This document shows positions 11,965 to 23,224 of a stretch of DNA of 64,000 nt, piece after piece; within the stretch, counting starts at the first letter, position 1; each line of letters opens with the position of its first letter. Position numbers and translations under genes: made by a program. The notes beneath the pieces were generated by a model. It worked only from the letters and a program-made list of their open reading frames with translations. It did no database searches and was not told the DNA's origin. This stretch comes from Timema cristinae (Eukaryota > Arthropoda > Insecta > Phasmatodea > Timematidae): the NCBI GenBank assembly GCA_039000515.1, contig JBCFYV010000001.1, forward strand, positions 32,262,061 through 32,326,060. The letters are read 5' to 3'.

Positions 11965-12880
11965 GATCGTGTTGTGCCGTATATTATGTTAGGTTTGTAA
12001 AGTTTGCTGTGTTGTGCACTGCATTTTTCATTTATAAGTTTACTTTGTTGGGCCCCATATTACTTTAGATTTGTAAAGTAAATTCGGTAAGAGCCGCTAA
12101 AATTTTTTTTATTTTGTAAAGTTTGATCGTGTTGTGCCGTATATTATGTTAGGTTTGTAAAGGTTTGCTCGTGTTGTGCCGTATATTATGTTAGGTTTGT
12201 AAAGGTTTTCTCGTGTTGTGCCGCATATTATGTTAGGTTTGTAAAGGGTTTATCGTGTTGTGCCGCATATTATGTTAGGTTTGTAAAGGTTTGCTCGTGT
12301 TGCGCCGTATATTATGTTAGGTTTGTAAAGGTTTGTCATACGGTATTGTGCCGCATATTATGTTAGGTTTGTAAAGGGTTTATCGTGTTGGCCGCATATT
12401 ATGTTAGGTTTGTAAAGGTTTTCGTGTTGTGCCGATATTATGTAGGTTTGTAAAGGTTTGCTCGTGTTTGCCGCATATTATGTAGTTTGTAAAGGTTTGC
12501 TCGTTTGCGCGATATTATGTTAGGTTTGTAAAGGTTTGCTCGTGTTGTGCCGTATATTATGTTAGGTTTGTAAAGGTTTGCTCGTGTTGTGCCGTATATT
12601 ATGTTAGTTTGTAAAGGTTTTCGTGTTGCGCCGATATTATGTAGGTTGTAAAGTTTGCTCGTGTTGTGCCGTATATTATGTTATGTTTGTAAAGGTTTGC
12701 TCGTGTTGTGCCGTATATTATGTTAGGTCTGTAAAGGGTTTATTGTATTGTGCCGTATATTATGTTGGGTTTTTAAAGGTTTGCTCCTGTTGTGCCGTAT
12801 ATTATGTTAGGTCTCTAAAGGTTTATTGTATTGTGCCGTATATTATGTTAGGTTTGTAAAAGTTTGCTCGTGTATGTGCC
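11965..12880. repeat. 42-base tandem array, about 21 units
   Basis: Unit of 42 bases built from GTGTTGTGCCGTATATTATG, TTAGGTTTGTAAAGG and TTTGCTC. Units in the middle (about 12370-12530 and 12600-12660) have many single-base and dinucleotide losses, while units on both sides are regular. Early degenerate units begin around 11965. The open frames across it are by-products. Confidence 0.95.
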
Positions 12881-14870
12881 ATTGTTGTGCTAGAACTGTG
12901 TTGTGCTGTCTTTCATTCACCTTAAGAAACCATTTACATCCATTCTTGGTGCAACGCCTGAGCAATCTGAGTCGAGTTAAGTACACATACATGAGACCGA
13001 ACTTCAAACCAGCCACCTTCCTCAACCATTCTTAACGTAGCAGAGTTTTAATGCAACCAATTAAGCGTTGCTTGAAACCAAAAAAATCATTTCCATCCTG
13101 GCTTGGCCTACTCTTAGTAGCGTCCGGTTCGCCTGTGTCAACAGACAAGGCAGGCGCTCCTTTGATGGTTTCTTCCGGCCAAGTAGTTTCACGCTAAAAG
13201 CTTTTTATTTATTCTTTGCGTTACAAGAGACGCTACTTTCCGTTTGGAAGATAGCATTTATGCTCAAGGTGGGAGGGTAACCAGAAAGGTGCTCCCATTT
13301 CAGCACCTACAATCCGATTTTCATAGAAAGAGCCTTATCTACCAACTAGGAAATATACTAGCTCTATATTAACGTGTACTATGTCCAGTAAGGTGATATT
13401 AAGCCGTCACTTCAAATATAAAGATTGTTTCCCAGAGTAAACATCCAGACTTTGGTAAATGTTGGGGATTGAAAGATTATCTCAATCTCCTTTGGAGATT
13501 AGCTAACCCGTTATTGTTTAATTTAAGAGCAAACAGAAAAAAAAAACTAAACAATATCAAAATATAGGCATGAAATAAAATATTTAATTTAATATTTTAT
13601 ATAACTTATTTATTTTGTTCCAAATGATGGATTTAAGCCCAACAACAATCATCTCTTATCAATTAAAGAACAAGTGGCTGAAGTGTCTTCGCATTCCTGA
13701 GCTTAAGAAAGTAGTTAACAAATAGTTATTGTTAAAAAGTGAACCAAGAGGAAATTTAATGGTGCACGCCTATCGAAGCCATTTTTTAACTCTATACTTA
13801 AAAATGTATTTCATGATTTTATACAAATAATAACGTTGTTTTTTCGATGACTTTGACATATCTCATTGAATGTTTCATACAGGATTATTACTGAGCTAAG
13901 CAAAGATTGAAAAAATAAGGGATTACTTTTTTTTAGCACAGTCTTACTACCCATTTGATTTATGCAGAGGGGGATAATCTTGATGACCATTTAATGTTAA
14001 ATTTCTTTTATAGCTTAGTGTTTTTTTGATAAACATAATATTAGTAGTATTATTTCACTTTTTATTCAGAAAATCTACTTTTTATTTAGTTTTTTTACTG
14101 TTTGCTAGAAACAGAAGTGAAATAGAACTAATTTAGAAAGGAATTTTTAGTAAGTTTTTTGATCCCTTACCACTTTACAAAGTTTGGTTGTTTGATCCGA
14201 GAATACCCTGTAATCCATCAAAAGCTATAAAATACCACTTACAATGAACATAGTAAAATTTTTAAAATTTTTGTCAACATAATAACTTGTTTGTAACTGT
14301 TGTTAAAAGGCTCTTCCTAAAAAAATTGTACTTAAGTTTAAAAAAAATTCAGAGGCTCACAATTATCTGGAACTTGCGTCGCTAGGCCCGTGAAATGACA
14401 GACTCATCTAGTTTAATTTTCCGATGACGGGAAGGCCAAGGTTTGAATTCTGGCCGCGTGTACTAAAAACAGCTATTAATGACTTAATCCAAAAGTAAGA
14501 AATAAAGAGAATGGAAAAACTTCAGTACAACTCATATTTGTGAACCCGTCTTCAGTACCCTTGACCTGGATTCAAACCATGGCCTCCCTGTAAGCGCTAC
14601 AGACTTAGATAAGGTGTCCGACTATGAATATAGTAGTTATTTCACAAAAATATTCAAGCTTAATGAACACCAACATCATAATCGGGATTACACATTTCCT
14701 TTATCTAAATATTAATCCAGTTTATTCTTCATAATCTGATTATTTATATATATTTCTAATACTTCTCCCAATTGATCTAGTTTATTATTCAATCAAACAA
14801 CTTTAGTTCTTATTCACAAAATAAAGAGTATCCCATTCAACTATTTACCCATTCATAGGTCAAGACTTGG
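12881..14870. other. Intron, nothing firmly recognised
   Basis: About 12900-13300 is somewhat less AT-rich, follows directly on the array and has no recognisable coding match. The remainder is AT-rich with short frames only. A scrap of SINE tail complement (TTAGCACAGTCTTACTACCC) lies near 13935. Confidence 0.45.
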
Positions 14871-14876
14871 GCCCTA

Positions 14877-15190
14877 GTGTTGCCCTCCTCATTCACCATC
14901 CGTCCTCCTCATTCACTATCCTTCTCCTTCATTCATTTCCTTCCATCTACCACTACCTTTCCTAACCCTCGCCAGGGAACATGTGGTCCACGTGTGTGCC
15001 CCCGGTGGAAAAGTAGGTCAACCGGGGCTGCATCAAGGGCTGAAGCTATTTCCACGTGGCCGCGGAGGCCTGGGCTATGCCTCGCAAGTTGCCATCGTGG
15101 CCTGACCTTGGCCTGTCACAATGGGCTTAAACCCCCCCTTTCAATATTAGAGGTTCCAAATCATTTTGATATACCGCATTGATGGGAAAC
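14877..15190. other. GC-rich island next to the 28+28-base array
   Basis: Starts with a pyrimidine-rich stretch repeating CCTCCTCATTCAC, then a strikingly GC-rich block (about 14960-15140) unlike the surrounding intron. No known protein fits the 101-residue frame. It may be a piece of a repeat, a GC-rich transposon end or an enhancer-like element. Confidence 0.4.
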
Positions 15191-15261
15191 GCGAACAAAG
15201 GAGCGTAGAGGCTGGAATTGATATGAAATGATGGCGAGGGTGGTAAGGAGGCGCCTACCCA

Positions 15262-16065
15262 ATTATTAGAAAAGATGGCGGACCCTCAGTATTAGAAAAC
15301 AAGACAGATCCACAGAATATTAGAAAACATGGCCTACCCATGAAAAACTAGAAAAATGGCATATCCAAGAAACACTAGAAAACAAGGCAGATCCATCGAA
15401 TGCTAGAAAACATGGCCTACCCATGAAAAACTAGAAAACATGGCAGACCCGCAGAATGCTAGAAAACATGGCCTACCCATGAAAAACTAGAAAACATAGC
15501 AGACCCACAGAATGCTAGAAGACATGGCCTACCCATGAAAAACTAGAAAACATGACAGATCCACCGAATGCTAGAAAACATGGCCTACCCATGAAAAACT
15601 AGAAAACATGGCAGACCCACAGAATGCTAGAAATATGGCCTACCCATGAAAAACTAGAAAACATAGTAGACCCACAGAATGCTAGAAAATATGGCCTACC
15701 CATGAAAAACTAGAAAACATGGCAGACCCACAGAATGCTAGAAAATATGGCCTACCCATGAAAAACTAGAAAACATGACAGATCCACAGAATTCTAGAAG
15801 ACATGGCCTACCCATGAAAAACTAGAAAACATGGCAGACCCACAGAATGCTAGAAGACATGGCCTAACCATGAAAAACTAGAAAACATAGCAGACCCACA
15901 GAATTCTAGAAGACATGGCCTACCCATGAAAAACTAGAAAACATAGCAGACCCACAGAATTCTAGAAGACATGGCCTATCCATGAAAAACTAGAAAACAT
16001 GGCAGACCCACAGAATTCTAGAAGACATGGCCTACCCATGAAAAACTAGAAAACAATGCGACCCA
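15262..16065. repeat. Higher-order array: dimer of two 28-base monomers, about 14 dimers
   Basis: Two related monomers alternate: CTAGAAAACATGGCCTACCC then ATGAAAAA, and CTAGAAAACATGGCAGACCC then ACAGAATG. The dimer is 56 bases. The first units (15262-15380) are more degenerate and the last is cut off at 16065. Variants (AGAAGACATGG, GAATTCTAG) are themselves repeated in neighbouring dimers, pointing to local amplification. Confidence 0.95.
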
Positions 16066-17155
16066 CAATTATACTTACATTATGTGAGCAGGGCACTACT
16101 AAGGGTGGAGGTGTGTGTATGAGAGTTTACCCGTTTCTATATTATGAAAGTAGTACTAATAATATATATTTTGGTATTCCTACTCAATGTGTAGACTTGT
16201 AGCAAAAAGCTTCAGACCCAATAATGTTTAAAACTTTACTTGCTTCAAGAATACTTTAAAAAAATCCATGCCATCTGATTTTGAGAGACCTCTTCCCGAT
16301 TCACTACATGTAGACTACACCCCGTTTCCTCCAAAAACAACTTTGTTTGTCTCTGCACATGACTCAAATAATGTACATATTTTAATTAACTTTCTTATCT
16401 AGTTCATTAGGTCGTGGCGAAAATAACACTTTGGGCGCTAGCCGTTATTTTGATACAAATAGTTAGGTTGAATCCTCGGTACAACTTCTGGAGGTGATAT
16501 GAGTTGGTACACTACTTTTTGACTTCTGGATAAATATTAATATGGCCGATAAATATTTTTATCTAGTCGATAAGTTAAAAGTGCGTCTTATGACTGCCAG
16601 ATAGCATTTATCTGCAAGATAAAATGTATCTATACATTACATTTTTATCGGGAGGTTTAAGTACCTGATAAATTTTATATGAAAGTTAAATTTGACGTTG
16701 CCATAGTGACACGTTGTTTTACATAAAGTTTCACCTATCAGAATCTGTTTCTAGGTTAAAATCTTGGTTCACGTGTTCAGTAAGCACAGGCCCGGGCTCT
16801 AATTATATAAAGTTAGAACATTTATTCAACACTTTTATATAAACTGACAGGTTATTTGTAGAGTTATATTTATATAAGACATGATTAAAATGTAAGTACA
16901 ATTAATGAAATTTTGTAAACGTTGTACCCAACTATTGACCACACTTTGGCAGACACCAAAATTAGTACTTGCAAGACAACTTAGCTTCTGCGCCACCTGT
17001 TTCCTTGCACTCGTTTAGCCGGCATTATTTAACAAATGTTGAGCGTTGTCACCTCTTGCTAAGTTGTAGTGGCAGCAGCAGGGCTTATACGCATGCGCGG
17101 ACAAGAAAACCAGTACCAACCTTGCATTTTCTGAATGAAAATATATTTATCCTAC
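16066..17155. other. Intron with scattered GATAAATATTTATC-type palindromic words
   Basis: Around 16526-16680 and again 17466-17580, on both sides of a SINE-A insertion, there are repeated degenerate words such as CCGATAAATATTTTTATC, CCAGATAGCATTTATCTG and TCCGGCAAATAAATC. They may be one old element split by the SINE. Otherwise nothing recognised. Confidence 0.4.
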
Positions 17156-17163
17156 ATATTGCT

Positions 17164-17457
17164 GGTGACCTGGTGGTCTAGGGGTAAGGTGTCAGACTTC
17201 TATGCTGGCGGCCGGGGTTCGATCCTCGGTCCCGGCACAGATTTATCTGATTACCAAACCCTTCCTTCACCTCTGACAAGATATCTTGTGAATGTGAGGA
17301 ATGCCAGGCCTCCACCGTGGTTCGGATTCCACGTTAAACTGTAGGTCCTTTATTTCATCTCACTATCACCCTACCATTACACATTAACGTAAGTGCGTAT
17401 AACCCGAAGGTAGTAAGACGCAGTGCTAATAATAAATAATAATAATAATAATAATAT
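17164..17457 (+). mobile_element. SINE-A copy, full length with target duplication
   Basis: Head GTGACCTGGTGGTCTAGGGG with A-box TGGTCTAGGGGTAAGGTG and B-box GGGGTTCGATCCTC, then the SINE-A body (GGCACAGATTTATCTGATTA, CACCGTGGTTCGGATTCCAC), the common tail and (AAT)n. ATATTGCT occurs at 17156-17163 and 17458-17465 as target duplication. Confidence 0.92.
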
Positions 17458-17929
17458 ATATTGCTATCCGGCAAATAAATCTAGTTCATAATACGCGTAA
17501 AACATTAAAGTGGCTGATAACATTTATCTGGTTGCTAACTTTAACCTCTCGTTAGCAATATTTATCCGGTATTCATAAGTGTGCCAGTATTACAAATAGA
17601 GGTATTCTTTTTTTAATGTAGAAACACACACCTAAACCAAGGTGTGGCCAAATTTATGAATTGAAGAACTTTTCTTTTTTTAGCACCTTGTCTTACTACC
17701 CGTGCGTACTACACGCTAACTTAGAAATAAAATTATAGATTTTTAAATATACGATTAGATTTGGTCTAAAGTTTTTTCAAAATACATTCGAGCAGGGAGT
17801 GTCAAACTCGTTTGATCATAAAGGGCCGAATTGAATATACTAATGGTTATGCATAAAACAAAATGTGATCTTGTCAAAAGCTTTCGTAAAAATAACTCCA
17901 CTGAGTTAAAATTTTGATTGTATAATATA

Positions 17930-18130
17930 GGAAAGGGTTTACCTCAGGACCCGATGTACATGAGCTCAAACCTAGCCAAGGTCAACGGATTTTTCTTGGG
18001 CGATAAAAATACCTAGCACAACTTCCTTAGGAGGGCAAGTAAAGCCGTTGGTCCCATGTTGATTGTGGCATGTAAAAGAACCCTGGAAGGTGTGTGAAAA
18101 TACCTTTCCCGGCAAAATTGGCAAGTCGTT
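17930..18130 (+). mobile_element. SINE-E copy, head lost
   Basis: Matches 35630-35770 over AACCTAGCCAAGGTCAACGG, TTTTTCTTGGGCGATA and the segment AGCACAACTTCCTTAGGAGG. The front of the tRNA-like head is not recognisable. Confidence 0.55.
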
Positions 18131-18360
18131 TCGCTCTCGCTCATAGAAATTCTCGCGTGCTGATATGTCAGTTCAAAGTGTACGTTAAATACCTACAGTA
18201 AATAAACAAACTTCTCTAGTGCTTTATAAAGTGGTTCATAAAAAAAGATCCACGGGCAGCACAGAATCCTGGATTGCGCTGCAAGATTGACATGTTTGCT
18301 TTAGAGCATAAACAAGCTTCAAACTTCAGAGGTTCCGGTTGGGTTATTACATTTTAATTT

Positions 18361-18624
<264 letters not shown>

Positions 18625-18899
18625 CATTTTAATTTGATTACCAAATATCATGCAAATAAACCAGTAGAAAGCATGTGACCTAGTAGTGAGCTGGTAGAAA
18701 CAAAGACCTTGTAAATAAACTGAGAGTTAACTTATGGTTTGGCAGAGTTTTTTAATTAATAAAAATAAGTCTTGTATTTTTATAAATATGTATATAGCCT
18801 TGAACTTAAAGATAGTTCTAAAAAAGGATTAAAATGTTGTATACCTACAGTGTCGTGTCGTTGAGGGTTACCTGTGTAAGCAGAGATTGTTTAAATATG

Positions 18900-19150
18900 A
18901 CTTACCTGCTTCGGTGGCCACATTCTCTCAGGCATCACTCTCACAATATACTATACTGAGGATGACAATGAGATATGGGTTCGAATCCCAGTCGTGTGTA
19001 CTGGGAGTTTTTTTTTATGAAATGACTCTACGCTTCCTCCATACCAATTCGGGTACACTTATTCTAAATTCAACTTTCCTCATCCCTAGCTCACAAGATT
19101 AATGAGTACATAATGCGTATAGCCTGAACAAGTAATAAGATGCAGTAATT
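18900..19150 (+). mobile_element. SINE-C copy, diverged
   Basis: Head TACCTGCTTCGGTGGCCACA, B-box GGGTTCGAATCCC and decayed tail AACAAGTAATAAGATGCAGT. Confidence 0.7.
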
Positions 19151-20010
19151 AAAAAATAAATGGTACGCTGCACCAGACAGGCTTTCGCTTTTATTTTAAA
19201 ATATATATTTACTAAATACTCGTAAGATTTGTGAAACGAAGTAATAGGTCTATACCTTGTTGTAGAAACACTACACCAAAGATCATAAATGAAATAATAG
19301 CCACTGTTACTTACTTTCTATGTGGCATTAGGAACTAGGAACACTATTACAGAAAATTTGAGAATAGAGAAACATCTTTGTCCACCAACGAGCAAACGAA
19401 TCAAACTAATTTTCAAAGACCTGAATTAAGAAGTATGTATTTTTTTATAGCTTGGAACTTACATGGTTTATAAAAATATATTTCAAATAAAAGATTCTTA
19501 TCTTTAATAGTACTTCAACTTTACAATTAGAAGATAATTCGCATCTCAAATAGTTTCGGAGAAATTATGAAAATTGTAAAATGTCCCTTATATATCATCA
19601 AATTTATTTTCATGAGAAAATGAGAATTGCGATCTTGTTTATAATAAAAAATATTGTCTAAATATAACATTTTATCAAAATCGTTATAGCGAGTTTTGAA
19701 AAAAATCTTTTTTTCTCTTTTTGCCCTTCTGTGAACTACCCTTAAATCTAGAGCTAGACATTTAATTCCAAAAATCCCTCGGGGGAATCTTATGAACACC
19801 CTATATACCAAGTTCTAGCCCAATACAGTACGTAAAATAGTTTCAGCTCCAGCCCGAAGTATAGACAGACGGCATCGCAAAAACTACTTTATTTTTTTGT
19901 TTCAGGGTGTTATGAAACGTTAACATGTATCAAAATCTCGAATTCAATTTTTTGACAATCACAATACTTTCTCTCAGAGGTGTCGAGAGAAAGTAAAAAT
20001 AAAACTTGTG
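19150..20010 (-). repeat. Family F repeat, left arm of a large inverted repeat
   Basis: Matches the reverse complement of 20600-21440. The outer end has TTTACTAAATACTCGTAAG and the inner end GTGTCGAGAGAAAGTAAAA. Read on the minus strand the 5' part contains the motif GAGAAAGTATTGTGATTGTC and a stretch with GACGGCATCGCAAAAAC. No open frame of note, so it looks non-autonomous. Confidence 0.8.
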
Positions 20011-20599
20011 ATTTACTTAGCAACTGAAGTCTCACCCCAACTCACATTTGACCAATCATACATAGGCTCTGTTTCACATGGGAACGCACTTCCATTGATA
20101 ATTGACTGAGTGTTTAGTTAATGATGAAAACTTTCACAAACAAACTCTGGCAACAATATAGACCTACGCCCATACAATATATACCTAATGAACTTAAAAA
20201 CTTACGCGGTCCTGTACTTTATTTAAATGTGAGCCAATATACAATGGCTGAAAATTAATAGCCTGGATGTTTCATCGACAACATTTAACTAATTGATAGT
20301 AGCTCAAATCAAATAAAGTTTTAAGTAAATGTTTGTAAAAATATATTTATATTTCACCTCCCCCATAAAATGATCTATTTTTTAATACTTTAGTCACATT
20401 TTGTTAAATAGGTACAAACTTTAATTGATCTAACGGAGTTAAAATATTGTTTGAAATTGACACTTTGTAATTTTATTTGTCTGTGCATCCGTTTGTATTC
20501 CTGTTTGTTAAACTAGTGCCTCCGAATGTTTGACCAATATTAACGAAATTGTGAGAAAACATTCTTTGAACCTAGGCTGAATGAAGTATGCATATATGT

Positions 20600-21440
20600 T
20601 TTTACTTTCTCTCGACACATCGGAGAGAAAGTATTGTGATCGTAAAACAAAAACTAAGGATTTTGATAAATGTCAACATTTAATGAACCCCCCCCTCCCC
20701 CAAAACCAAAAAAGTAGTTCTCTTCTCGCAATACCATCTGTCTGTCTGTCTCTCTGGCTAGAGCCGAGAAATTTTTACAAATTGGGCTATAACTTGATAT
20801 CTGGGGTGCTCATAAAGTCCCCCGAGGAATTTTTGGAATTAAATGTCAATCCTAAATTTAAGGGTAGTTTACTGAAGAGCAAAAATAGAAAATAAAACTA
20901 TTTTCTCGAAATTAACTATAACGATTTTGATTAAATGTTGTATAGGCCTATAGACAATATTTATTATTATAAACCAGATAAAAATTCTCATTTTCTTATA
21001 GTAAATAACATTGAGGGTTCTTTACAAACGGGAAATTTTCCGATTTTAATAATTTCTTCACAAATATTTGAGATAGGAAAAAACCTATCATTGTAAAATT
21101 GCACCACAAATAAAGATAAAAATCTTGTATTTGAAATATATTTTATAAAACAATAATTTCTTAGCTATAAGCAAATATATAGCGATTCTTTTTAACTCAG
21201 ACCTTTGAAAATGAATTTGATCCTTATGATCTTTGGTAGACAAAGATATTTCGCTTTTCTCAATTTATTCTGTAATAGTTTTCCTAGTTCCTAATGCTAT
21301 AGACTAAGTAACAGTATATATTATTTTATTTATGACCTTTGGTGTAATGTTTCTAGAACAGTGTATACAGCTATTATTTTGTTTCACAACTCTTAGGAGT
21401 TTTTAGTAAATGTATATTTTAAGATAAAAGTGAGAGAAAG
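20600..21440 (+). repeat. Family F repeat, right arm of the inverted repeat
   Basis: Begins ACTTTCTCTCGACACATCGG and GAGAAAGTATTGTGATCG and ends with AGTTTTTAGTAAATGTATAT. Divergence from the left arm is clear, with indels and base changes throughout. The short palindrome CTTTCTCTCGACACATCGGAGAGAAAG lies at its start (20606-20632). Confidence 0.8.
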
Positions 21441-21697
21441 TCTGTACGGTTCTCCATACCATCTATTTTATATTTGGTCTTATATTGTGAGACTTGCGTC
21501 TTAAGCCACGTAAACAATGATTATTCTTTACTAATACATTGTACTAAAGTATGAATTTATTTTCCGTCTAACTTGTTCACTGAGGAAAAATAGCAACTTA
21601 AAATCCAGGGAGAAACGGAAAATATTTCAAATTGAAATCCAAAGAGAAATGTTAAGACTGTAGTAACTATAACAACACGTACGGGGGGAGGGGGGGG

Positions 21698-21994
21698 GAC
21701 CTGGTGGTCTAGGGGTAAGGTGTCAGACCTCTGTGCTGGGGGTCCAGGGCTCAATCCTCGGTTCCGGCACAGATTTATCTGATTGCCAAGCCCTTCCTTC
21801 ACCTCTGACAAGACGTGTATTATTACAACTTGTGAATGTGTGGAATGCCAGGCCTCCATCGTGGTTCGGATCCCACGTTAAGCTGTAGGTCCTCCATTCC
21901 ATCTCACAATCACCCTACCATTACACATTAGTTTAAGTGCGTATTACCCGAACGGGTAGTAAGACGTGGTGCTACTAATATTAATAATAAAAAT
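21698..21994 (+). mobile_element. SINE-A copy, full length
   Basis: Head GACCTGGTGGTCTAGGGGTA after a G-run, B-box-like AGGGCTCAATCCTC, body and common tail ending GACGTGGTGCTA, then an impure AAT stretch. The flanks share AACACG. Confidence 0.9.
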
Positions 21995-22735
21995 AACACG
22001 AAGGGTGTGAGGTTCATTGTTTATGAAACTACTAGTAAGACTGTATTAACGATAATAGACATGAAGGGAGTGAGGTCTATTGTTCACAGAGCTATTAGTT
22101 GATAGTCAAGCAACTTTGATAACGTACAGCATGTCTTATGTAACATTTACTCATACATATATAATGTATATAACCTTCATAAATACAAAACTATCCTACG
22201 GTAATAAAACGATAATAATCAGTTACATACACAGTACAAAACAAGCTGTTCTTAACATTGTTCGAAACGTGCCAGCTCTGATGGGTCGGGATCGATCGAC
22301 GCGTACGTACGTCACTAGCCTGCTCCACCAATAGCGAGCTAACGCACCTTTCAGCAGACAAGAGACGCGCGTCATGCGTTATATGTTGAGGTACCTGCGT
22401 GAGATTCGGCCGGATGGGTGAGACCGTTGAAACTTCGAGAGACACCCCAGTGGGGTCTAATGTTTTTAATAGGAAGTACGAAGGATATGTAGTTCACTAA
22501 TAGTGCGTTTACGGGTCATCAATGATACCCTTTACCGCTTTCCCCTGAATAGGTTGAGCACTTGTTATATTTTTTTATTTGAGGTATTTAATGTGAACTT
22601 TCTGAACAACATGAGTATATCAGTACACACTTACAACTCTAGAAGAGACACAGCACCCAGTCCCCCCCACCACCCTACCTCAGCCATTAATTAATTAGTG
22701 TGAAAGGGGAAACCCTACATTTCATCAATGATCAA
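21995..22735. other. Intron, nothing recognised; short GC-rich patch
   Basis: About 22265-22440 is less AT-rich and contains the alternating run ACGCGTACGTACGT. No gene or repeat family identified. Confidence 0.4.
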
Positions 22736-22736
22736 T

Positions 22737-22825
22737 TTTTCGCCCAAGCTAAGAATCGAACCTGGGGCCCTTAGCTCAATAGGCAAACACGCTACCGATT
22801 GAACTATGTTGTTGGACGACCTGTA
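22737..22825 (-). mobile_element. tRNA-like SINE head, reverse orientation
   Basis: On the minus strand: CATAGTTCAATCGGTAGCGT (A-box-like) and CCCCAGGTTCGATTCTTAGC (B-box). A tail continues leftward to about 22690. The layout is like 59985-60100. Confidence 0.5.
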
Positions 22826-22990
22826 TTATCAAGCCCTTTCTCACATTGGATTTGCTTAGCTTATCTTTATATTTTTCATCTTATTTTGTTTTTACTCCTC
22901 TTTATCTTCTTTCATTTTATATATTATATTTTGTGTCTATATTTGTATCACTATGGGCCTAGATCTCTGCGATAGCATTGGCTAAATATA

Positions 22991-23220
22991 TGCAATGGTG
23001 GATACATGGGCTATGGCGTCAATATCGTATGGTCTGGTTTGCAGATGGCAGAGAGTTTGGGGTTCGAATCCAGTTAGGCGTAATGAGTGTGATGCCTTAA
23101 TCTAAAGGGGATCTCCCTCCAAAAAATAAAAGTAGGTAATCTGTCTAGATTTAATCTTCTTCATCCTTATCTAATTAGTATCGATATATGGATATCCCGG
23201 ATGGATGGTGCACTGTAACA
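22991..23220 (+). mobile_element. SINE-C relative with variant tail
   Basis: B-box GGGGTTCGAATCC, weak body similarity and tail TATGGATATCCCGGATGG in place of the usual GCGTATAACCCGAACGG. Confidence 0.5.
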
Positions 23221-23224
23221 AAGA

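Noticed and set aside
12623..13035. Cys/Tyr-rich repeated frames
   Set aside because: By-products of the 42-base array.
15262..16065. Possible CRISPR-like regular array
   Set aside because: Units are contiguous with no unique spacers; it is a satellite-type dimer array in a eukaryotic intron.
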